Shown: positions 1 through 9,976, counted from the first letter of the stretch. The stretch is 46,765 bases of DNA from a filamentous cyanobacterium ESFC-1 (GCA_000380225.1 KB904821.1:3930930-3977694), one strand, 5' to 3'. A program made the numbers and translations. Notes: generated from the sequence alone by a model not told the origin.

Positions 1-640
1 CAAATTGGTTCTCACTGGTGGCGATAAAGCTGTTTAATCCTAAGTCAACTCCAATGGCGTAGCCGTGAGGTATAACGTCAGGAACGTCTACGTCGCATTG
101 GATTGAAACCGAGACATAGTACCCACTAGCTTTTTTGATAACTCGTATTTGCTTACAAATAAAGCCATCGGGAATATCTCTGGAGTTGTGAAACTCTACC
201 TTGCCAATTTTGGGGAGGTCAATCGTATTCCCCTTCACCGCATCCGGTTTGACTTGTGGGAATACGAAAGACCGTATCTTTTTCTTAAAACGCGGAAACC
301 CAAACCCTCTATCCCACATATTCACGAAAGCTGCTTCTAACTGTTTTAGAGTTTGTTGCAGAACTTGAGACTGGGGGAGTTTAAGGCTTGGGTTGGCTCG
401 TTTGGCCGCAGTCAGGGATTTACACTGACTGGCATAAGTTGGGCGCTTTGCGTCAGGAGCAATGATGTACTCCGACCGAATTGAGCATCGGTCTATTGAA
501 CACTTGCGGGAGTTTACCCAATCCTTCCTTTCTCTCAGTGCATAGTTATAAACCGAACGACAAACTGAAAGCCACTCATCAATGGCTACGGCTTGGTTTG
601 GCGTTAATTTCAGTTTATACTGATACGAAAGGTTAAGCAT
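1..640 (-). CDS. TnpB-like (IS200/IS605 OrfB family) protein, 3' part outside the window
   Basis: I translated this frame from the complementary strand. It opens with an ATG at 640 and stays open to base 1, so the C-terminal half lies beyond the left edge. It starts MLNLSYQYKLKLTPNQ, with the helix-turn-helix-like OrfB N-terminus (SVCRSVYNYALRERKDW) behind it. It continues through the FPRFKKK region and reaches AIGVDLGLNSFIATS at bases 14-58, which matches the RuvC-I motif with its catalytic Asp. TnpB proteins are RNA-guided nucleases encoded by IS200/IS605/IS607-type elements. No TnpA is visible on the upstream (right) side, so this could be a TnpB-only element. Activity cannot be judged because the later RuvC motifs and the omega-RNA region are outside the window. 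Confidence 0.85.
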   Translation of the reverse strand, partial: MLNLSYQYKLKLTPNQAVAIDEWLSVCRSVYNYALRERKDWVNSRKCSIDRCSIRSEYIIAPDAKRPTYASQCKSLTAAKRANPSLKLPQSQVLQQTLKQLEAAFVNMWDRGFGFPRFKKKIRSFVFPQVKPDAVKGNTIDLPKIGKVEFHNSRDIPDGFICKQIRVIKKASGYYVSVSIQCDVDVPDVIPHGYAIGVDLGLNSFIATSENQF

Positions 641-700
641 TCTATGAAATGCAACTGAGTTTTTTAATCATAACACAATTAATAAAAAGCCGTCCTCTAA

Positions 701-750
701 GCGCCGAGACCCCGCGCCGCCGAAAGCGTCGAGACCCCGCGCCGCCGAAA
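701..750. repeat. Two tandem copies of a 25-bp GC-rich unit
   Basis: Bases 701-725 and 726-750 are the same 25-mer with one difference (GCGCCGAGAC versus GCGTCGAGAC at the start). The rest, CCCGCGCCGCCGAAA, is identical. There are no spacers, so this is not a CRISPR. It lies upstream of the TnpB-like gene and is much richer in GC than the flanks. Confidence 0.85.
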
Positions 751-763
751 GGCGCAAGGGAAT

Positions 764-832
764 GCTCGACAAGACAGGCGCACCTTGTAGCTCGACAAGA
801 CAGGCGCACCTTGTAGCTCGGCAAGACAGGAC
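764..832. repeat. Tandem 26-bp repeat, about 2.6 copies
   Basis: The unit begins GCTCGACAAGACAGGCGCAC and occurs at 764-789 and 790-815. A third, truncated copy with one change (GCTCGGCAAGACAGG) starts at 816. It directly follows the 25-bp repeat pair, so about 130 bp of simple tandem structure sits between the TnpB-like gene and glsF. Confidence 0.85.
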
Positions 833-872
833 GGGGAACTTTAGACCCAGAATTTTTGGTAAACCCAAAAAA

Positions 873-903
873 AGGTCTAGGCGTGGCAAACCTAGACCTT
901 TTT
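873..903. terminator. Bidirectional hairpin terminator
   Basis: AGGTCTAGG (873-881) pairs perfectly with CCTAGACCT (891-899) over a 9-nt loop. On the plus strand the stem is followed by TTTT. On the minus strand it is followed by a run of seven T. It can therefore end transcription from either side. Confidence 0.7.
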
Positions 904-937
904 CCCGTATTCAAATTCACTCAAAAAATAGACAACC

Positions 938-971
938 AGAACCCCGGTAACTGAGGAGAAACCGGGGTTCT
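938..971 (-). terminator. Hairpin terminator downstream of glsF
   Basis: AGAACCCCGGT (938-948) pairs with ACCGGGGTTCT (961-971). The hairpin starts six bases past the glsF stop. On the minus strand a T-rich stretch (TATTTTTT) follows a few bases later. Confidence 0.65.
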
Positions 972-976
972 AGAAC

Positions 977-3900
977 CTATACCGAACTCAAAGTTTTCTC
1001 CTCAGCAGTTGTGGTGCTGGCTTCCGGGGAATCGCTCTCCGAAGGCGGAACCACTTGCCAGAATTGCGGGAGATACTCAGACCAGTTATCGAGAATGAGT
1101 TGCGCTTTTTGGCTTCCCGTGCGTTGGAGGTGATTTTGAATCAGGGTTTTGAGTTGTTCTTCCCCGGCGGGAGTGCTGACACGCTGCACAGAGACGATTT
1201 CCGGGTTGACCTTCGCCTCGAAATTGCCAGCAACGTCGAGGAAATAACCCAAACCGCCAGTCATCCCTGCGCCGACATTGCGCCCCACAGCACCGAGGGA
1301 CACCACAACGCCCCCAGTCATATATTCGCAGCAATGGTCGCCTGCCCCTTCGATCACGGCTTTGGCGAGGGAGTTCCGCACCGCGAAACGTTCCCCTGCG
1401 CGTCCGCAAGCGTAGAGTACGCCCCCGGTTGCGCCGTATAAGCAGGTATTCCCGACGATGACGTTTTCGGCGGGGTTGAAGGTGGCGTTACTGCTGGGTT
1501 TGATGATAATTTCGCCGCCGTGCATTCCCTTCCCAACGTAGTCGTTGGCTTCTCCCGTGAGGGTGAGAATCATGCCCGGAAGGTTGAATGCGCCGAAGCT
1601 TTGACCGGCAGACCCGGTAAAGTTGAGGTTGAGTTCCCCTTCAAAACCGTCATCGCCGTAGCGTTTAGCAATTACACCCGCAATGCGCGTGGCCACAGTG
1701 CGATCGGTGCTGATAATGGGAGATTCTACCGTAACAGAACCCTGCTGCGCGATCGCGTTGGTGATATCCGCATTCAGCAACAAGTCATCATCGAGGACGG
1801 GGCCATTGCTGTGGACAGCTTCGTGTTGCAGCCAAGTGCGGTCTGAAGGAACCGGGAGATTGAGCAAGCAATCGAGGTTCAATCCTTTAGTTTTGGTAAC
1901 TTCGATATCTTCTCGTTGTTTGAGTAAGTCCACGCGGCCAATAATTTCATCCAGGCTGCGATAACCCAACCGCGCCAAGAGTTGCCGTACTTCTTCGGCC
2001 ACAAAAACAAAGAAGTTCACCACATTTTCCGGCATTCCGGGGAAGCGCTTGCGGAGTTTTTCTTGTTGCGTCGCGACTCCCACAGGACAGTTATTGGTGT
2101 GGCAGATTCGCGCCATAATGCAGCCTTCAGCAATCATAGACACCGAACCGAAGCCGTATTCTTCAGCCCCCATCAACGCCGCCATTACAACATCATGTCC
2201 GGTCTTGAAACCGCCATCCGCCCGAAGTAGGACGCGATCGCGCAGTTGATTTTGTAACAACACCCGATGCACCTCCGTAACCCCCAATTCCCAAGGGGCC
2301 CCGGCGTGTTTAATCGAACTCAAAGGCGAAGCCCCGGTGCCGCCATCGTGACCAGAAATTTGAATCACATCGGCGTTAGCCTTAGCAACCCCCGCCGCCA
2401 CGGTGCCAATGCCGATTTCTGCGACTAATTTCACCGAAACCTTGGCTTCTGGGTTAATTTGGTGCAGATCGAAGATCAGTTGCGCCAAATCCTCAATCGA
2501 GTAAATATCGTGGTGCGGCGGTGGCGAAATCAAGGGAACACCGGGCTTAGAACGGCGCAACATGGCAATATAAGGGCTGACCTTCTTGCCGGGCAGTTGA
2601 CCCCCTTCTCCGGGTTTTGCCCCTTGGGCCATCTTGATTTCCACTTGCTTACCACTCATCAGGTATTCAGGAGTCACCCCAAAGCGCCCCGATGCTACCT
2701 GTTTCGTGGCAGAATTAGCCGTGTCGCCGTTTTTCAGCCCCTTGAGGTGAGAGAAGGTACTCGATAAGCCCTTTTCGTCTACATCGTTCATCACCCCAAA
2801 GCGCATGGGGTCTTCTCCCCCTTCCCCGGAGTTAGATTTACCCCCTAAGCGGTTCATAGCCACAGCCAGGGTTTCGTGGGCTTCGCGAGATAGAGAACCC
2901 AAGGACATCGCCCCGGTACAAAAGCGTTTGACAATGCTTTCGGCAGATTCGACTTCTTCTAGGGCAATGGGGTCGCGATCGCTATTGAAGTCCAGTAAAT
3001 CCCGTAACGCCGCCGCCTTGCGCCCTTCCAGGTATTTCTGATACACCTCGTAATGGTCGTAATCTTGACCCTCTACAGCTTTGTGCAAGGCTTTGGCCAT
3101 TTCCGGGGAGTTCATGTGATACTCACCCCCTGGCTTGTAGTTGATAAAGCCAAAGTTCTCCAGTTTCTTGCCTTGCAATTCTGGGAAAGCGCGACTGTGG
3201 AAAGAAATAGTTTCGGTGGCTAACTCGGCAATGGTCAAACCGCCGATGCGAGAAGTCGTCCCGGCAAAGCACTTGTTCACCGTATCCATCCCCAAGCCCA
3301 ACGCCTCAAAGATTTGTGCGCCGTGATAGCTAGAGAGGAGAGAAATCCCCATTTTCGAGAGGATTTTGAGCAAGCCTGCTTTAATGGCTTTACAGTATTG
3401 TTTTTGGGCTGTGGCTATATCGATTTGCTCGATTTTGCCCCGTGCCATCAGTTTTTGGGTTTTTTCCTCATTCCACCACTGCCGGACGGTTTCTAGGGCT
3501 AAATACGGGCAAACTGCCGAAGCGCCGTAACCAATCAGGCAAGCGAAATGATGGGTACTCCAACATTGGGCTGTGTCAATCACAATCGAAGCTTGAAGAC
3601 GCAATCCTGACCGAATCAGGTGGTGGTGAACTGCCCCCACTGCCATTAACGGCGGGATGTAGCTGGTGGTGGGGTTGAGGCTTTGGCCGTCAGCGCGATC
3701 GCTCAATACCAGGATTTCGGTGCCAGCTTTGACCGCTTCTGCTGCGGCTTCACAGAGTTGATTTAAGCTTTGCCCCAGTCCTTCGGGCCCGGCAGAAATT
3801 TCGTATAACGTGGAAATTTCGCTGACTTTAAAGCCTTCTGCGGCTTTCACGGCGGCTAGTTCCCCGTCATTCAATACAGGGCTGTCTAGCTTCAGTAATC

Positions 3901-5581
3901 GCGCTGCTTCGGGATTCGGGTCGAGAATATTACCCCGTTTCCCCAACTGCATACTCAAGGACATCACCAAGCTTTCCCGCAAGGGGTCGATGGGGGGGTT
4001 GGTGACTTGGGCAAAGCGCTGTTTAAAGTAATCGTAGAGTAAGCGGGGCTTGTCGGAGAGGGCTGCGAGAGGAATGTCATCTCCCATGCAGAAAGTCGGT
4101 TCTTTCCCGGCTGTGGCCATGGGAACGACGATCATTTCCACGTCTTCGGCGGTATAGCCAAAGGCCGTTTGCGATCGCAATACCGTTTCTTTTTCCCACT
4201 GAGTCTCGGTAGCAAAGTCTTGAGCTTCAACGCTATGACGCTGCTGTTGAATCCACTCTCCAAAGGGTCGAGTTTGGGCGACGCGCTGCTTAATTTCCCA
4301 GTTGTGCAGCATTTCGCCACTTTCTAATTCTACCGCCACCATTTGACCGGGGCCGAGGCGACCTTTTTCGATCACCTTGGCTTCGTCTACATCCACTACC
4401 CCGGCTTCGGAAGCCACAATCACTAAACCATCGTTGGTAATACAATACCGGGCCGGTCGTAAACCATTACGATCGAGGGTAGCCCCGACAGTGTTTCCAT
4501 CGCTAAACACCAACAACGCCGGGCCATCCCAGGGTTCTTGGATGCCGCTATAGTATTCGTAAAAATCGACAATTTCGGGATGGTCTTCTAAATCCGGCTG
4601 ATTTTGATAGGCTTCAGGAACCAACATCATCGCCGCTTCTAGGGGACTGTGACCCGTCCGCACCACCATTTCCATCATGCTGTCGAGGTTGGCGCTGTCG
4701 CTGTTGTCGGTATTGACAATGGGTTTTAAGCCTTCGAGTTCGTCTGCACTCCAACCGGGGGCTGAGAGATTGGTTTCTCGCGCCATCATCCAGTTAATGT
4801 TGCCCAGAAGGGTGTTAATTTCGCCGTTATGCCCCAACAACCGCATGGGTTGAGCCAGGGGCCATTTCGGCATGGTATTGGTGCTGAAGCGGCGATGATA
4901 CACTGCAAAAATGCTTTGGTAATCGGGATTTCGCAGATCGGGATAAAACGCGCCTAGTACCGCAGCCCGCACCATGCCTTTATAAATAATGGTGCGACAA
5001 GACAACGAACAAATATAAAAGTCGTCAGACAGCTTTTTACCCACGCGGGAACGAGCAATGTAGAGAACTCGGTCTAAGTCCGAACCTTGTAAATGGTCAG
5101 CAGTGACTAAAATTTGCTCGATGCGCGGTTGGTTTTCGCGGGCTTGTTCTCCTAAGACTTCGGGACGCACCGGAACTGTGCGCCAGCCTAAAACCGAGAT
5201 TCCGGCTTCTTGGATGACGGATTCGATATAAGCTCGGCCATTCGCAGCCTGGCTTTCATCTTTCGGCAAAAATACCATCCCTACGGCCAATTTACCTTTT
5301 TCTGGCTGCTGAATGTTATTTTCAGTAAACCAAGATTGGAACAATTGATGGGGAATGGCGGTCATTACCCCTGACCCATCACCAGAGTCTCTGTCTGCAC
5401 TACAGCCGCCTCGGTGTTCCATACAACCCAAAGCAGCCAAAGACTGCTCAATGAGTTTATGGGTTGCTGTTCCGGTGGTAGTGGCGATAAAACCCACACC
5501 ACAAGCATCTCGTTCTTCAACTAACCAACGTTGACCCATGTAGGGGGTTTGGTCAGAAGCTGGTGAGGAGTGATTATACAT
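977..5581 (-). CDS. glsF: Ferredoxin-dependent glutamate synthase (Fd-GOGAT)
   Basis: This large single-chain enzyme converts 2-oxoglutarate and glutamine to two glutamates and completes the GS-GOGAT ammonium-assimilation cycle. The proposed start at 5581 gives 1534 residues. ATG 5620 and GTG 5674 are in-frame alternatives and no ribosome site decides between them. A short propeptide ends before Cys27 in [11 protein letters not shown]. That Cys should become the N-terminal nucleophile of the class II glutaminase domain. A central domain follows, then the FMN-binding synthase domain. The cysteine cluster [15 protein letters not shown] fits the [3Fe-4S] site. The C-terminal part is the Gly-rich GXGXG beta-helix domain (for example [21 protein letters not shown]). 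No small subunit (gltD) lies beside it, consistent with the ferredoxin type, although this call is inferred from length and context. The gene is monocistronic with a hairpin downstream. Confidence 0.95.
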   Translation of the reverse strand: MYNHSSPASDQTPYMGQRWLVEERDACGVGFIATTTGTATHKLIEQSLAALGCMEHRGGCSADRDSGDGSGVMTAIPHQLFQSWFTENNIQQPEKGKLAVGMVFLPKDESQAANGRAYIESVIQEAGISVLGWRTVPVRPEVLGEQARENQPRIEQILVTADHLQGSDLDRVLYIARSRVGKKLSDDFYICSLSCRTIIYKGMVRAAVLGAFYPDLRNPDYQSIFAVYHRRFSTNTMPKWPLAQPMRLLGHNGEINTLLGNINWMMARETNLSAPGWSADELEGLKPIVNTDNSDSANLDSMMEMVVRTGHSPLEAAMMLVPEAYQNQPDLEDHPEIVDFYEYYSGIQEPWDGPALLVFSDGNTVGATLDRNGLRPARYCITNDGLVIVASEAGVVDVDEAKVIEKGRLGPGQMVAVELESGEMLHNWEIKQRVAQTRPFGEWIQQQRHSVEAQDFATETQWEKETVLRSQTAFGYTAEDVEMIVVPMATAGKEPTFCMGDDIPLAALSDKPRLLYDYFKQRFAQVTNPPIDPLRESLVMSLSMQLGKRGNILDPNPEAARLLKLDSPVLNDGELAAVKAAEGFKVSEISTLYEISAGPEGLGQSLNQLCEAAAEAVKAGTEILVLSDRADGQSLNPTTSYIPPLMAVGAVHHHLIRSGLRLQASIVIDTAQCWSTHHFACLIGYGASAVCPYLALETVRQWWNEEKTQKLMARGKIEQIDIATAQKQYCKAIKAGLLKILSKMGISLLSSYHGAQIFEALGLGMDTVNKCFAGTTSRIGGLTIAELATETISFHSRAFPELQGKKLENFGFINYKPGGEYHMNSPEMAKALHKAVEGQDYDHYEVYQKYLEGRKAAALRDLLDFNSDRDPIALEEVESAESIVKRFCTGAMSLGSLSREAHETLAVAMNRLGGKSNSGEGGEDPMRFGVMNDVDEKGLSSTFSHLKGLKNGDTANSATKQVASGRFGVTPEYLMSGKQVEIKMAQGAKPGEGGQLPGKKVSPYIAMLRRSKPGVPLISPPPHHDIYSIEDLAQLIFDLHQINPEAKVSVKLVAEIGIGTVAAGVAKANADVIQISGHDGGTGASPLSSIKHAGAPWELGVTEVHRVLLQNQLRDRVLLRADGGFKTGHDVVMAALMGAEEYGFGSVSMIAEGCIMARICHTNNCPVGVATQQEKLRKRFPGMPENVVNFFVFVAEEVRQLLARLGYRSLDEIIGRVDLLKQREDIEVTKTKGLNLDCLLNLPVPSDRTWLQHEAVHSNGPVLDDDLLLNADITNAIAQQGSVTVESPIISTDRTVATRIAGVIAKRYGDDGFEGELNLNFTGSAGQSFGAFNLPGMILTLTGEANDYVGKGMHGGEIIIKPSSNATFNPAENVIVGNTCLYGATGGVLYACGRAGERFAVRNSLAKAVIEGAGDHCCEYMTGGVVVSLGAVGRNVGAGMTGGLGYFLDVAGNFEAKVNPEIVSVQRVSTPAGEEQLKTLIQNHLQRTGSQKAQLILDNWSEYLPQFWQVVPPSESDSPEASTTTAEEKTLSSV

Positions 5582-6165
5582 ACTTGATGTTGCTTTGAAT
5601 ATAGGTGTTGAACGATCCATATTGATCTGAGAAATGCACGTTAAATGAATTGTGAGTAACCCAAAACGTTTCACCCGAATGCCAATCCAGACTTAAATTT
5701 TCTGTATTTTGAGAGTCAGAGTTCAAGGGAGAGTTGACTGATTTCTGACCGCCTCAATTAGAGGTAGGCTCGGATTATTTACTATAGCGTTACGCCGCTT
5801 GTACTATCGTTCCTCAAAATGCGAACGATAGTACCGTACCCGGTTATCCGCTTGTTCAAACAGCGTGACTGCGCCTCAAACTGCGGTGGGTCACTTAATC
5901 GATCAAAAAGTTCTAACCGCCCGACAAGCTCCGAGGAGCGCCACTTGCGAACTAGCCATATTATAAGGAATAGCCGCTTTGAGAAGTGGGCTGGCCATGA
6001 TTTGATGATTTTTGCAAAGCCTTGTCTTAGATTGTAACGAAAGGACGGGTGAGAAATAGAGTTCTGTTTTTGAGGCAAATTCGGCAAATTTAAGGAAAAT
6101 TCGGGGTTATCTGGGTTCATTTACCGTTTGCGTTCTAGCATTGCCATCAATTGCATTTTTTATTT
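5582..6165. other. 584-bp spacer between divergent glsF and the 6.2-kb gene, with a perfect inverted repeat
   Basis: The spacer must carry the promoters of both divergent genes. I found no GTA-N8-TAC NtcA site in it by eye. The one clear structure is GTACTATCGTTC (5801-5812) facing GAACGATAGTAC (5822-5833), a perfect 12-bp inverted repeat with a 9-base centre. An open frame of 112 codons on the minus strand (5782-6120) has no recognisable content and I do not call it a gene. Confidence 0.6.
5801..5833. promoter_or_regulatory. Perfect 12-bp inverted repeat, possible operator or hairpin
   Basis: The arms at 5801-5812 and 5822-5833 are exact reverse complements. No T-run follows on either strand, so it does not look like a rho-independent terminator. 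It lies between two divergent genes, which suits an operator or a transcript hairpin. Confidence 0.45.
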
Positions 6166-8112
6166 ATGAAAATAAAGGTAGTGAAGCTCAATTATTTTAA
6201 ACCTCCCTACGCGATCGCCCAATTTATCGCCTCGAAGTCTTGGGTTCGTTTGAGTCTTTGGCTGAGTTGCGGTTCAATTTGTTGGAGTTGTGCCACCGTC
6301 GCTCAACCCTTAGACATCTCCCAAGGTACAGTGGCGTTGTTAACCGAAGATACCAGCAGCAGCAGCGTTACCCCGTCCCCCCAAGCCTCTCCCAGCCCCA
6401 CTCCAACCCCTGTTCCGAGTCCCGACGCGATCGCGACTCCCGAAACCCTTACAGGTACAGTCATTACCATTAACCAACAACGCTTTGATGTACCCTGGCT
6501 GCAATGGCAAGAAGGCGATCGCACTCATCTGGGTTTACGGGATGTAGATGTCGAAGCCCTCTTAAACCTCAACCTCCTCAGTAGCGATAACCCCGCCCAA
6601 CAACCCCTCCAAGGCTTCCTCAGTCCCGAAATACGCACCGTTTCCGCCTTTCTCAACTATCCCTATCGCTACCTCGATCTAACGCCTTTAGTGGCTGCCC
6701 TAGATGCCAATCTGCAAATTACTGACGACACCCTCACCCTAGACCTCCCGGCGGTACAAGTCGCCCAAATCGCCCCCATTACCGCCAACACCACCACCAT
6801 TACCCTAAACCGCCCAGCCCTGTGGTCGCTTGAGCAAAACGAAGATACCGCCACTCTCATTCTCGAAAACACCACCGCCCCGGCATTTGAAGCCGCTTCA
6901 GACCCCGCCAGCGATGACCCAGAGTCAACCCCATTTGCCTTAACCTCGGTTAGCAATCAAAACCAAAAAGCCAGCTTCAGCTTTCAACTCCCCCCCGACC
7001 AAAAACTACAAATCACCGAAGCCCAAAATCCCCCTCGCTTAATCGTGCAAGCCAGCGACGATCCCAAGCCGACTTTGATTGAACGCGCCATTCAATGGAC
7101 TCCGGGGGTATTATGGCGACAGCAATGGGTGAATGTTGGGGGCGATCGCTTTCCCGTTTTCGCCCTCGAACTCAACCCCCAAGTGGCCAACCTCGCCCTC
7201 CGCCCGATCTGGAGCAATCCTAACGCCATGAGTGGCACTGAGCGCTTAGATAGCATGGCCAGCCGTTGGCAAGCCGCAGCAGCGATTAACGGCGGCTTCT
7301 TCAATCGCAACACCCAACTCCCTCTAGGGGCAGTCCGACGGGATAACCGTTGGTTTTCCGGGCCAATTCTCAACCGGGGCGCGATCGCGTGGGACGATGA
7401 AGGCAATTATGACTTTGCTCGTCTCTATCTCCAAGAAACCCTGATAACCGACGATCGACAACGCATTCCCGTCTTATATCTCAATAGCGGTTACGTCCAA
7501 GCCGGAGTTTCCCGCTACACCTCGGAATGGGGCCCCACCTACACCCCCCTCATCGACAACGAAATTATCGTTCTCGTCCGCGATAACCAAGTCATCGAAC
7601 AATACGACGGCGGCGAGGCTAATACCAATAACTTCCCCATTCCCCCCGACGGCCAACTCCTCACCATTCGCGCCAACAGCATCCCCGCCGATTGGCTGGC
7701 TGTGGGGACACAAATCCAAATCGAAAGCCGCACCCTACCGGAAAACTTCGCCAACTATCCCCACATTATCGGTGCAGGGCCGATGTTGATTCAAAATAAT
7801 CAAATCGTCCTTGATGCAGCCAGCGAGAAGTTTAGCCAAGCCTTTGTCGATCAAGCTGCCCCCCGTAGTGTCATTGCCCGGAGCGATCGCGGTACGATTT
7901 GGATTATCGCCATCCACAACCGAGAAGGGGGTCGCGGCCCGACTCTGGCTGAAGCGGCTCAAATTATGCAACGTCTCGGCATGATCGATGCCCTCAACCT
8001 CGACGGGGGCAGTTCAACTTCGCTATATATGGGCGGCCAACTGATCAACCGCCCCCCCAACACCGCGGCCCGCGTTCACAATGGCATTGGTTTGTATCTG
8101 TTACAGCGATGA
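6166..8112 (+). CDS. Exported phosphodiester glycosidase (NAGPA/DUF2233) family protein
   Basis: The ATG at 6166 is preferred over an upstream TTG at 6151 and gives 648 residues. A hydrophobic segment around residues 24-45 (RLSLWLSCGSICW) looks like a signal peptide or anchor. A Pro/Ser/Thr linker follows (about 65-85; PSPQASPSPTPTPVPSP). Next is a region resembling the copper-amine-oxidase-N/AMIN type of wall-associated module. The C-terminal ~300 residues carry the NAGPA hallmarks: AAAINGGFFNRN near 355 and ALNLDGGSSTSLYMGG near 610, ending NGIGLYLLQR. Members of the family cleave GlcNAc-1-phosphodiester bonds or act on envelope polymers. The substrate here is unknown. The gene stands alone, with a Uma2 remnant after it. 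Confidence 0.85.
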   Translation: MKIKVVKLNYFKPPYAIAQFIASKSWVRLSLWLSCGSICWSCATVAQPLDISQGTVALLTEDTSSSSVTPSPQASPSPTPTPVPSPDAIATPETLTGTVITINQQRFDVPWLQWQEGDRTHLGLRDVDVEALLNLNLLSSDNPAQQPLQGFLSPEIRTVSAFLNYPYRYLDLTPLVAALDANLQITDDTLTLDLPAVQVAQIAPITANTTTITLNRPALWSLEQNEDTATLILENTTAPAFEAASDPASDDPESTPFALTSVSNQNQKASFSFQLPPDQKLQITEAQNPPRLIVQASDDPKPTLIERAIQWTPGVLWRQQWVNVGGDRFPVFALELNPQVANLALRPIWSNPNAMSGTERLDSMASRWQAAAAINGGFFNRNTQLPLGAVRRDNRWFSGPILNRGAIAWDDEGNYDFARLYLQETLITDDRQRIPVLYLNSGYVQAGVSRYTSEWGPTYTPLIDNEIIVLVRDNQVIEQYDGGEANTNNFPIPPDGQLLTIRANSIPADWLAVGTQIQIESRTLPENFANYPHIIGAGPMLIQNNQIVLDAASEKFSQAFVDQAAPRSVIARSDRGTIWIIAIHNREGGRGPTLAEAAQIMQRLGMIDALNLDGGSSTSLYMGGQLINRPPNTAARVHNGIGLYLLQR

Positions 8113-8160
8113 TGATTTTTTGTTAAACGCCATCGAATCCTGCCCCATGACCTACACTAA

Positions 8161-8385
8161 GTTGAAGAATACGCCCTTTTGGGTATTCCTGAATACTGGA
8201 TTGTCGATTATCGGGGCTTAGGTGGTATTGCCTTTATCGGCAAACCCAAACAACCAAAGTTCACCGTCTGCCAATTAGCCGGGGATGAGTATAGCCAGTG
8301 TCAATATAGACGGGGTGAAATTGTTTCCTCAAAACTGCTTCCCAATTTGCAACTACGATTAGACGATGTTTTGCCTTTGTCTTAA
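8161..8385 (+). pseudogene. C-terminal remnant of a Uma2-family gene
   Basis: The frame reads VEEYALLGIPEYWIVDYRG and ends RLDDVLPLS. This is the last third of a Uma2 (DUF820) endonuclease-fold protein, in which this tail follows the catalytic PD-(D/E)xK core. An in-frame TAA at 8158-8160 sits just before the first recognisable residue, and the N-terminal two thirds are absent. It is therefore a decayed fragment rather than a gene. Three intact relatives lie at 19.6-23.6 kb but have a different C-terminal sequence. Confidence 0.8.
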
Positions 8386-8626
8386 AGATTTGATAAAGAA
8401 TCCCCCCAATACTTTGAAGACTTGTTATGAATTGCGACAAATCTCGGTTGAGCAGATGACCCCAGGCAAATTCATTTGTTATCTTGAGCGTGGATAGGTA
8501 AAAAACTTGTTTGTGATGGGGCCAGAAAGGGCGATCGCGTTGGGTCAAACTTAATTGCACCGCCAGGTCAGCCGCCTCAGCACTCGCGAAATTTTAATGT
8601 GTAATTTAATTTAAGAGGAATTATTA

Positions 8627-9043
8627 ATGGTTCAGCTTCAAGAAGAATCTAAAGTAACGGCTTTTTCGGTTTCCAACGCCGCCGCAACCAACCAAAAGTT
8701 ACCGATTTCAGATACTCGTCCTTGGGGGGCTTACACGGTACTCGAAGAAGGTCGGGGCTATAAAATTAAACGCATTGAGGTTAAACCAGGGCATCGCTTG
8801 AGTTTACAAATGCACCATCACCGCAGCGAACACTGGATTGTGGTATCCGGTACAGCAAAGGTCATTTGTGGCGAAAACGAGGAAATTTTGGGCAGCAATC
8901 AGTCTACCTATGTACCGCAATGTACAGCCCACCGTTTAGAAAATCCTGGGGTGATTAATTTAGTTTTGATTGAAGTTCAAAATGGCGAATATTTGGGAGA
9001 AGATGATATTATTCGCTTTCAAGATGACTACGCTCGCGGCTAA
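8627..9043 (+). CDS. Cupin mannose-6-phosphate isomerase (type II)-like protein
   Basis: The protein has 138 residues. The ATG at 8627 has a good ribosome site (AAGAGGAA) eight bases upstream. After a variable N-terminus comes DTRPWGAYTVLEEGRGYKIK, then the cupin metal motif region MHHHRSEHWIVVSGTAKV, then PQCTAHRLENPG and IRFQDDYARG. This matches the C-terminal isomerase domain of bifunctional ManC/AlgA proteins and the stand-alone phosphomannose isomerase type II. That enzyme interconverts mannose-6-phosphate and fructose-6-phosphate and feeds GDP-sugar and exopolysaccharide synthesis. The His cluster and Glu that bind metal are present. No polysaccharide genes are adjacent, so its exact pathway is inferred. 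Confidence 0.88.
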   Translation: MVQLQEESKVTAFSVSNAAATNQKLPISDTRPWGAYTVLEEGRGYKIKRIEVKPGHRLSLQMHHHRSEHWIVVSGTAKVICGENEEILGSNQSTYVPQCTAHRLENPGVINLVLIEVQNGEYLGEDDIIRFQDDYARG

Positions 9044-9138
9044 ACTATAAGAAACACAGTTTTAAGTCGAGTCAGAGGTTCTCTGTTTACAGTAGATTGC
9101 CGATCGCTTGACTTAATTTTAGTTTCTTTTTGAGGGGC

Positions 9139-9468
9139 ATGATTCAACTTAGTTCAGCCGCAGCTACAGAAATTAAACGTTTACAAAAAATCAACGATCA
9201 TCCGAGGAGTTATCTCCGTATTGCTGTGCGATCGGGGGGCTGCTCGGATTTACACTATGTTTTAGAGTTTACGGAAAGTCTCGAAACTCGCGATCGCGAA
9301 TACGAAAGCCAAGGCATTATCATGGCTATCGATACCGAAACCGAAGCCGCAATTCAAGGCTTGAGATTAGATTATTCGGAGGATTTAATGGGAGGCGGTT
9401 TTCGCTTTCATAACCCTAACGCGATTCAAAGCTGTAGTTGCGGTAATTCGTTTAGTTTGGCTTCTTGA
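9139..9468 (+). CDS. IscA/SufA-type iron-sulfur assembly accessory protein
   Basis: The 109-residue A-type carrier starts at ATG 9139. A TTG at 9130 would add three residues, and GAGGGG precedes the ATG closely. The three conserved cysteines of the HesB/IscA fold are visible: C35 in RSGGCSDLHY, and C99 and C101 in SCSCGNSF. The conserved Gly-rich GGGFRFHNPNA precedes the last two. Such proteins bind iron or a [2Fe-2S]/[4Fe-4S] cluster and pass it to apo-proteins, and in cyanobacteria they also have redox and iron-sensing roles. GGCSDLHY differs slightly from the usual GGCSGLxY. It lies just upstream of the str operon, but rpsL has its own strong promoter. Confidence 0.9.
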   Translation: MIQLSSAAATEIKRLQKINDHPRSYLRIAVRSGGCSDLHYVLEFTESLETRDREYESQGIIMAIDTETEAAIQGLRLDYSEDLMGGGFRFHNPNAIQSCSCGNSFSLAS

Positions 9469-9516
9469 GTCCTACCACCCGTTGCCCTGTTAAGGCCTGG
9501 CCAGCCCGGAGAAAAA

Positions 9517-9546
9517 TTGACGAACAGGGGGCAGATTTGGTATATT
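9517..9546 (+). promoter_or_regulatory. Consensus sigma-70-type promoter of the str operon
   Basis: TTGACG (9517-9522) and TATATT (9541-9546) are separated by 18 bp and lie 55 bp before the rpsL ATG. This is the best match to the -35/-10 consensus in the window, as expected for ribosomal genes. Confidence 0.75.
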
Positions 9547-9601
9547 AATAGGCTGTCACGACATTTATTGTTTACGGAAAGACCAGGCAAAACCAGCACT
9601 T

Positions 9602-9976
9602 ATGCCAACCATTCAACAACTGATTCGCTCAGAACGCTCAAAAGCCCTAAAGAAAACTAAATCTCCGGCTTTGAAAGAATGTCCGCAACGACGCGGCGTT
9701 TGCACCAGAGTCTACACCACAACACCGAAAAAGCCGAACTCCGCTTTGCGTAAAGTGGCACGGGTTCGTTTGACTTCTGGTTTTGAAGTGACCGCTTACA
9801 TTCCTGGAATTGGTCACAACTTACAAGAACACTCCGTTGTCTTGATTCGGGGGGGTCGTGTTAAAGATTTGCCTGGAGTTCGCTATCATATCATTCGCGG
9901 CACCTTGGATACGACCGGAGTCAAAGACCGTCGTCAAGGTCGCTCTAAGTACGGTACTAAGCGTCCTAAAGAATAA
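9602..9976 (+). CDS. rpsL: Ribosomal protein S12
   Basis: The 124-residue protein matches S12 throughout: [13 protein letters not shown], the decoding-site loop [44 protein letters not shown], and the basic tail [12 protein letters not shown]. It sits at the decoding centre of the 30S subunit. Lys in TPKKPNS is the wild-type residue at the position linked to streptomycin resistance. It is the first gene of the str operon, and a 183-bp leader-like gap with a hairpin precedes rpsG. Confidence 0.98.
   Translation: MPTIQQLIRSERSKALKKTKSPALKECPQRRGVCTRVYTTTPKKPNSALRKVARVRLTSGFEVTAYIPGIGHNLQEHSVVLIRGGRVKDLPGVRYHIIRGTLDTTGVKDRRQGRSKYGTKRPKE

Noticed and set aside
701-832. Possible CRISPR array
   Set aside because: The repeats are contiguous, with no unique spacers.
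642-950. Frames through the GC-rich repeats on both strands
   Set aside because: Their sequence is dictated by the tandem repeats and terminator; no protein character.
1055-4320. Several open frames antisense to glsF
   Set aside because: They follow the codon periodicity of glsF, have no ribosome sites and no family features.
5582-5780. NtcA site upstream of glsF
   Set aside because: Looked for GTA-N8-TAC by eye and found none in this stretch.
5782-6120. 112-codon minus-strand frame between glsF and the glycosidase gene
   Set aside because: No recognisable content, and it covers the inverted repeat and the probable promoter region.
8261-8560. 99-codon minus-strand frame
   Set aside because: It overlaps the Uma2 remnant antisense and has no family features.
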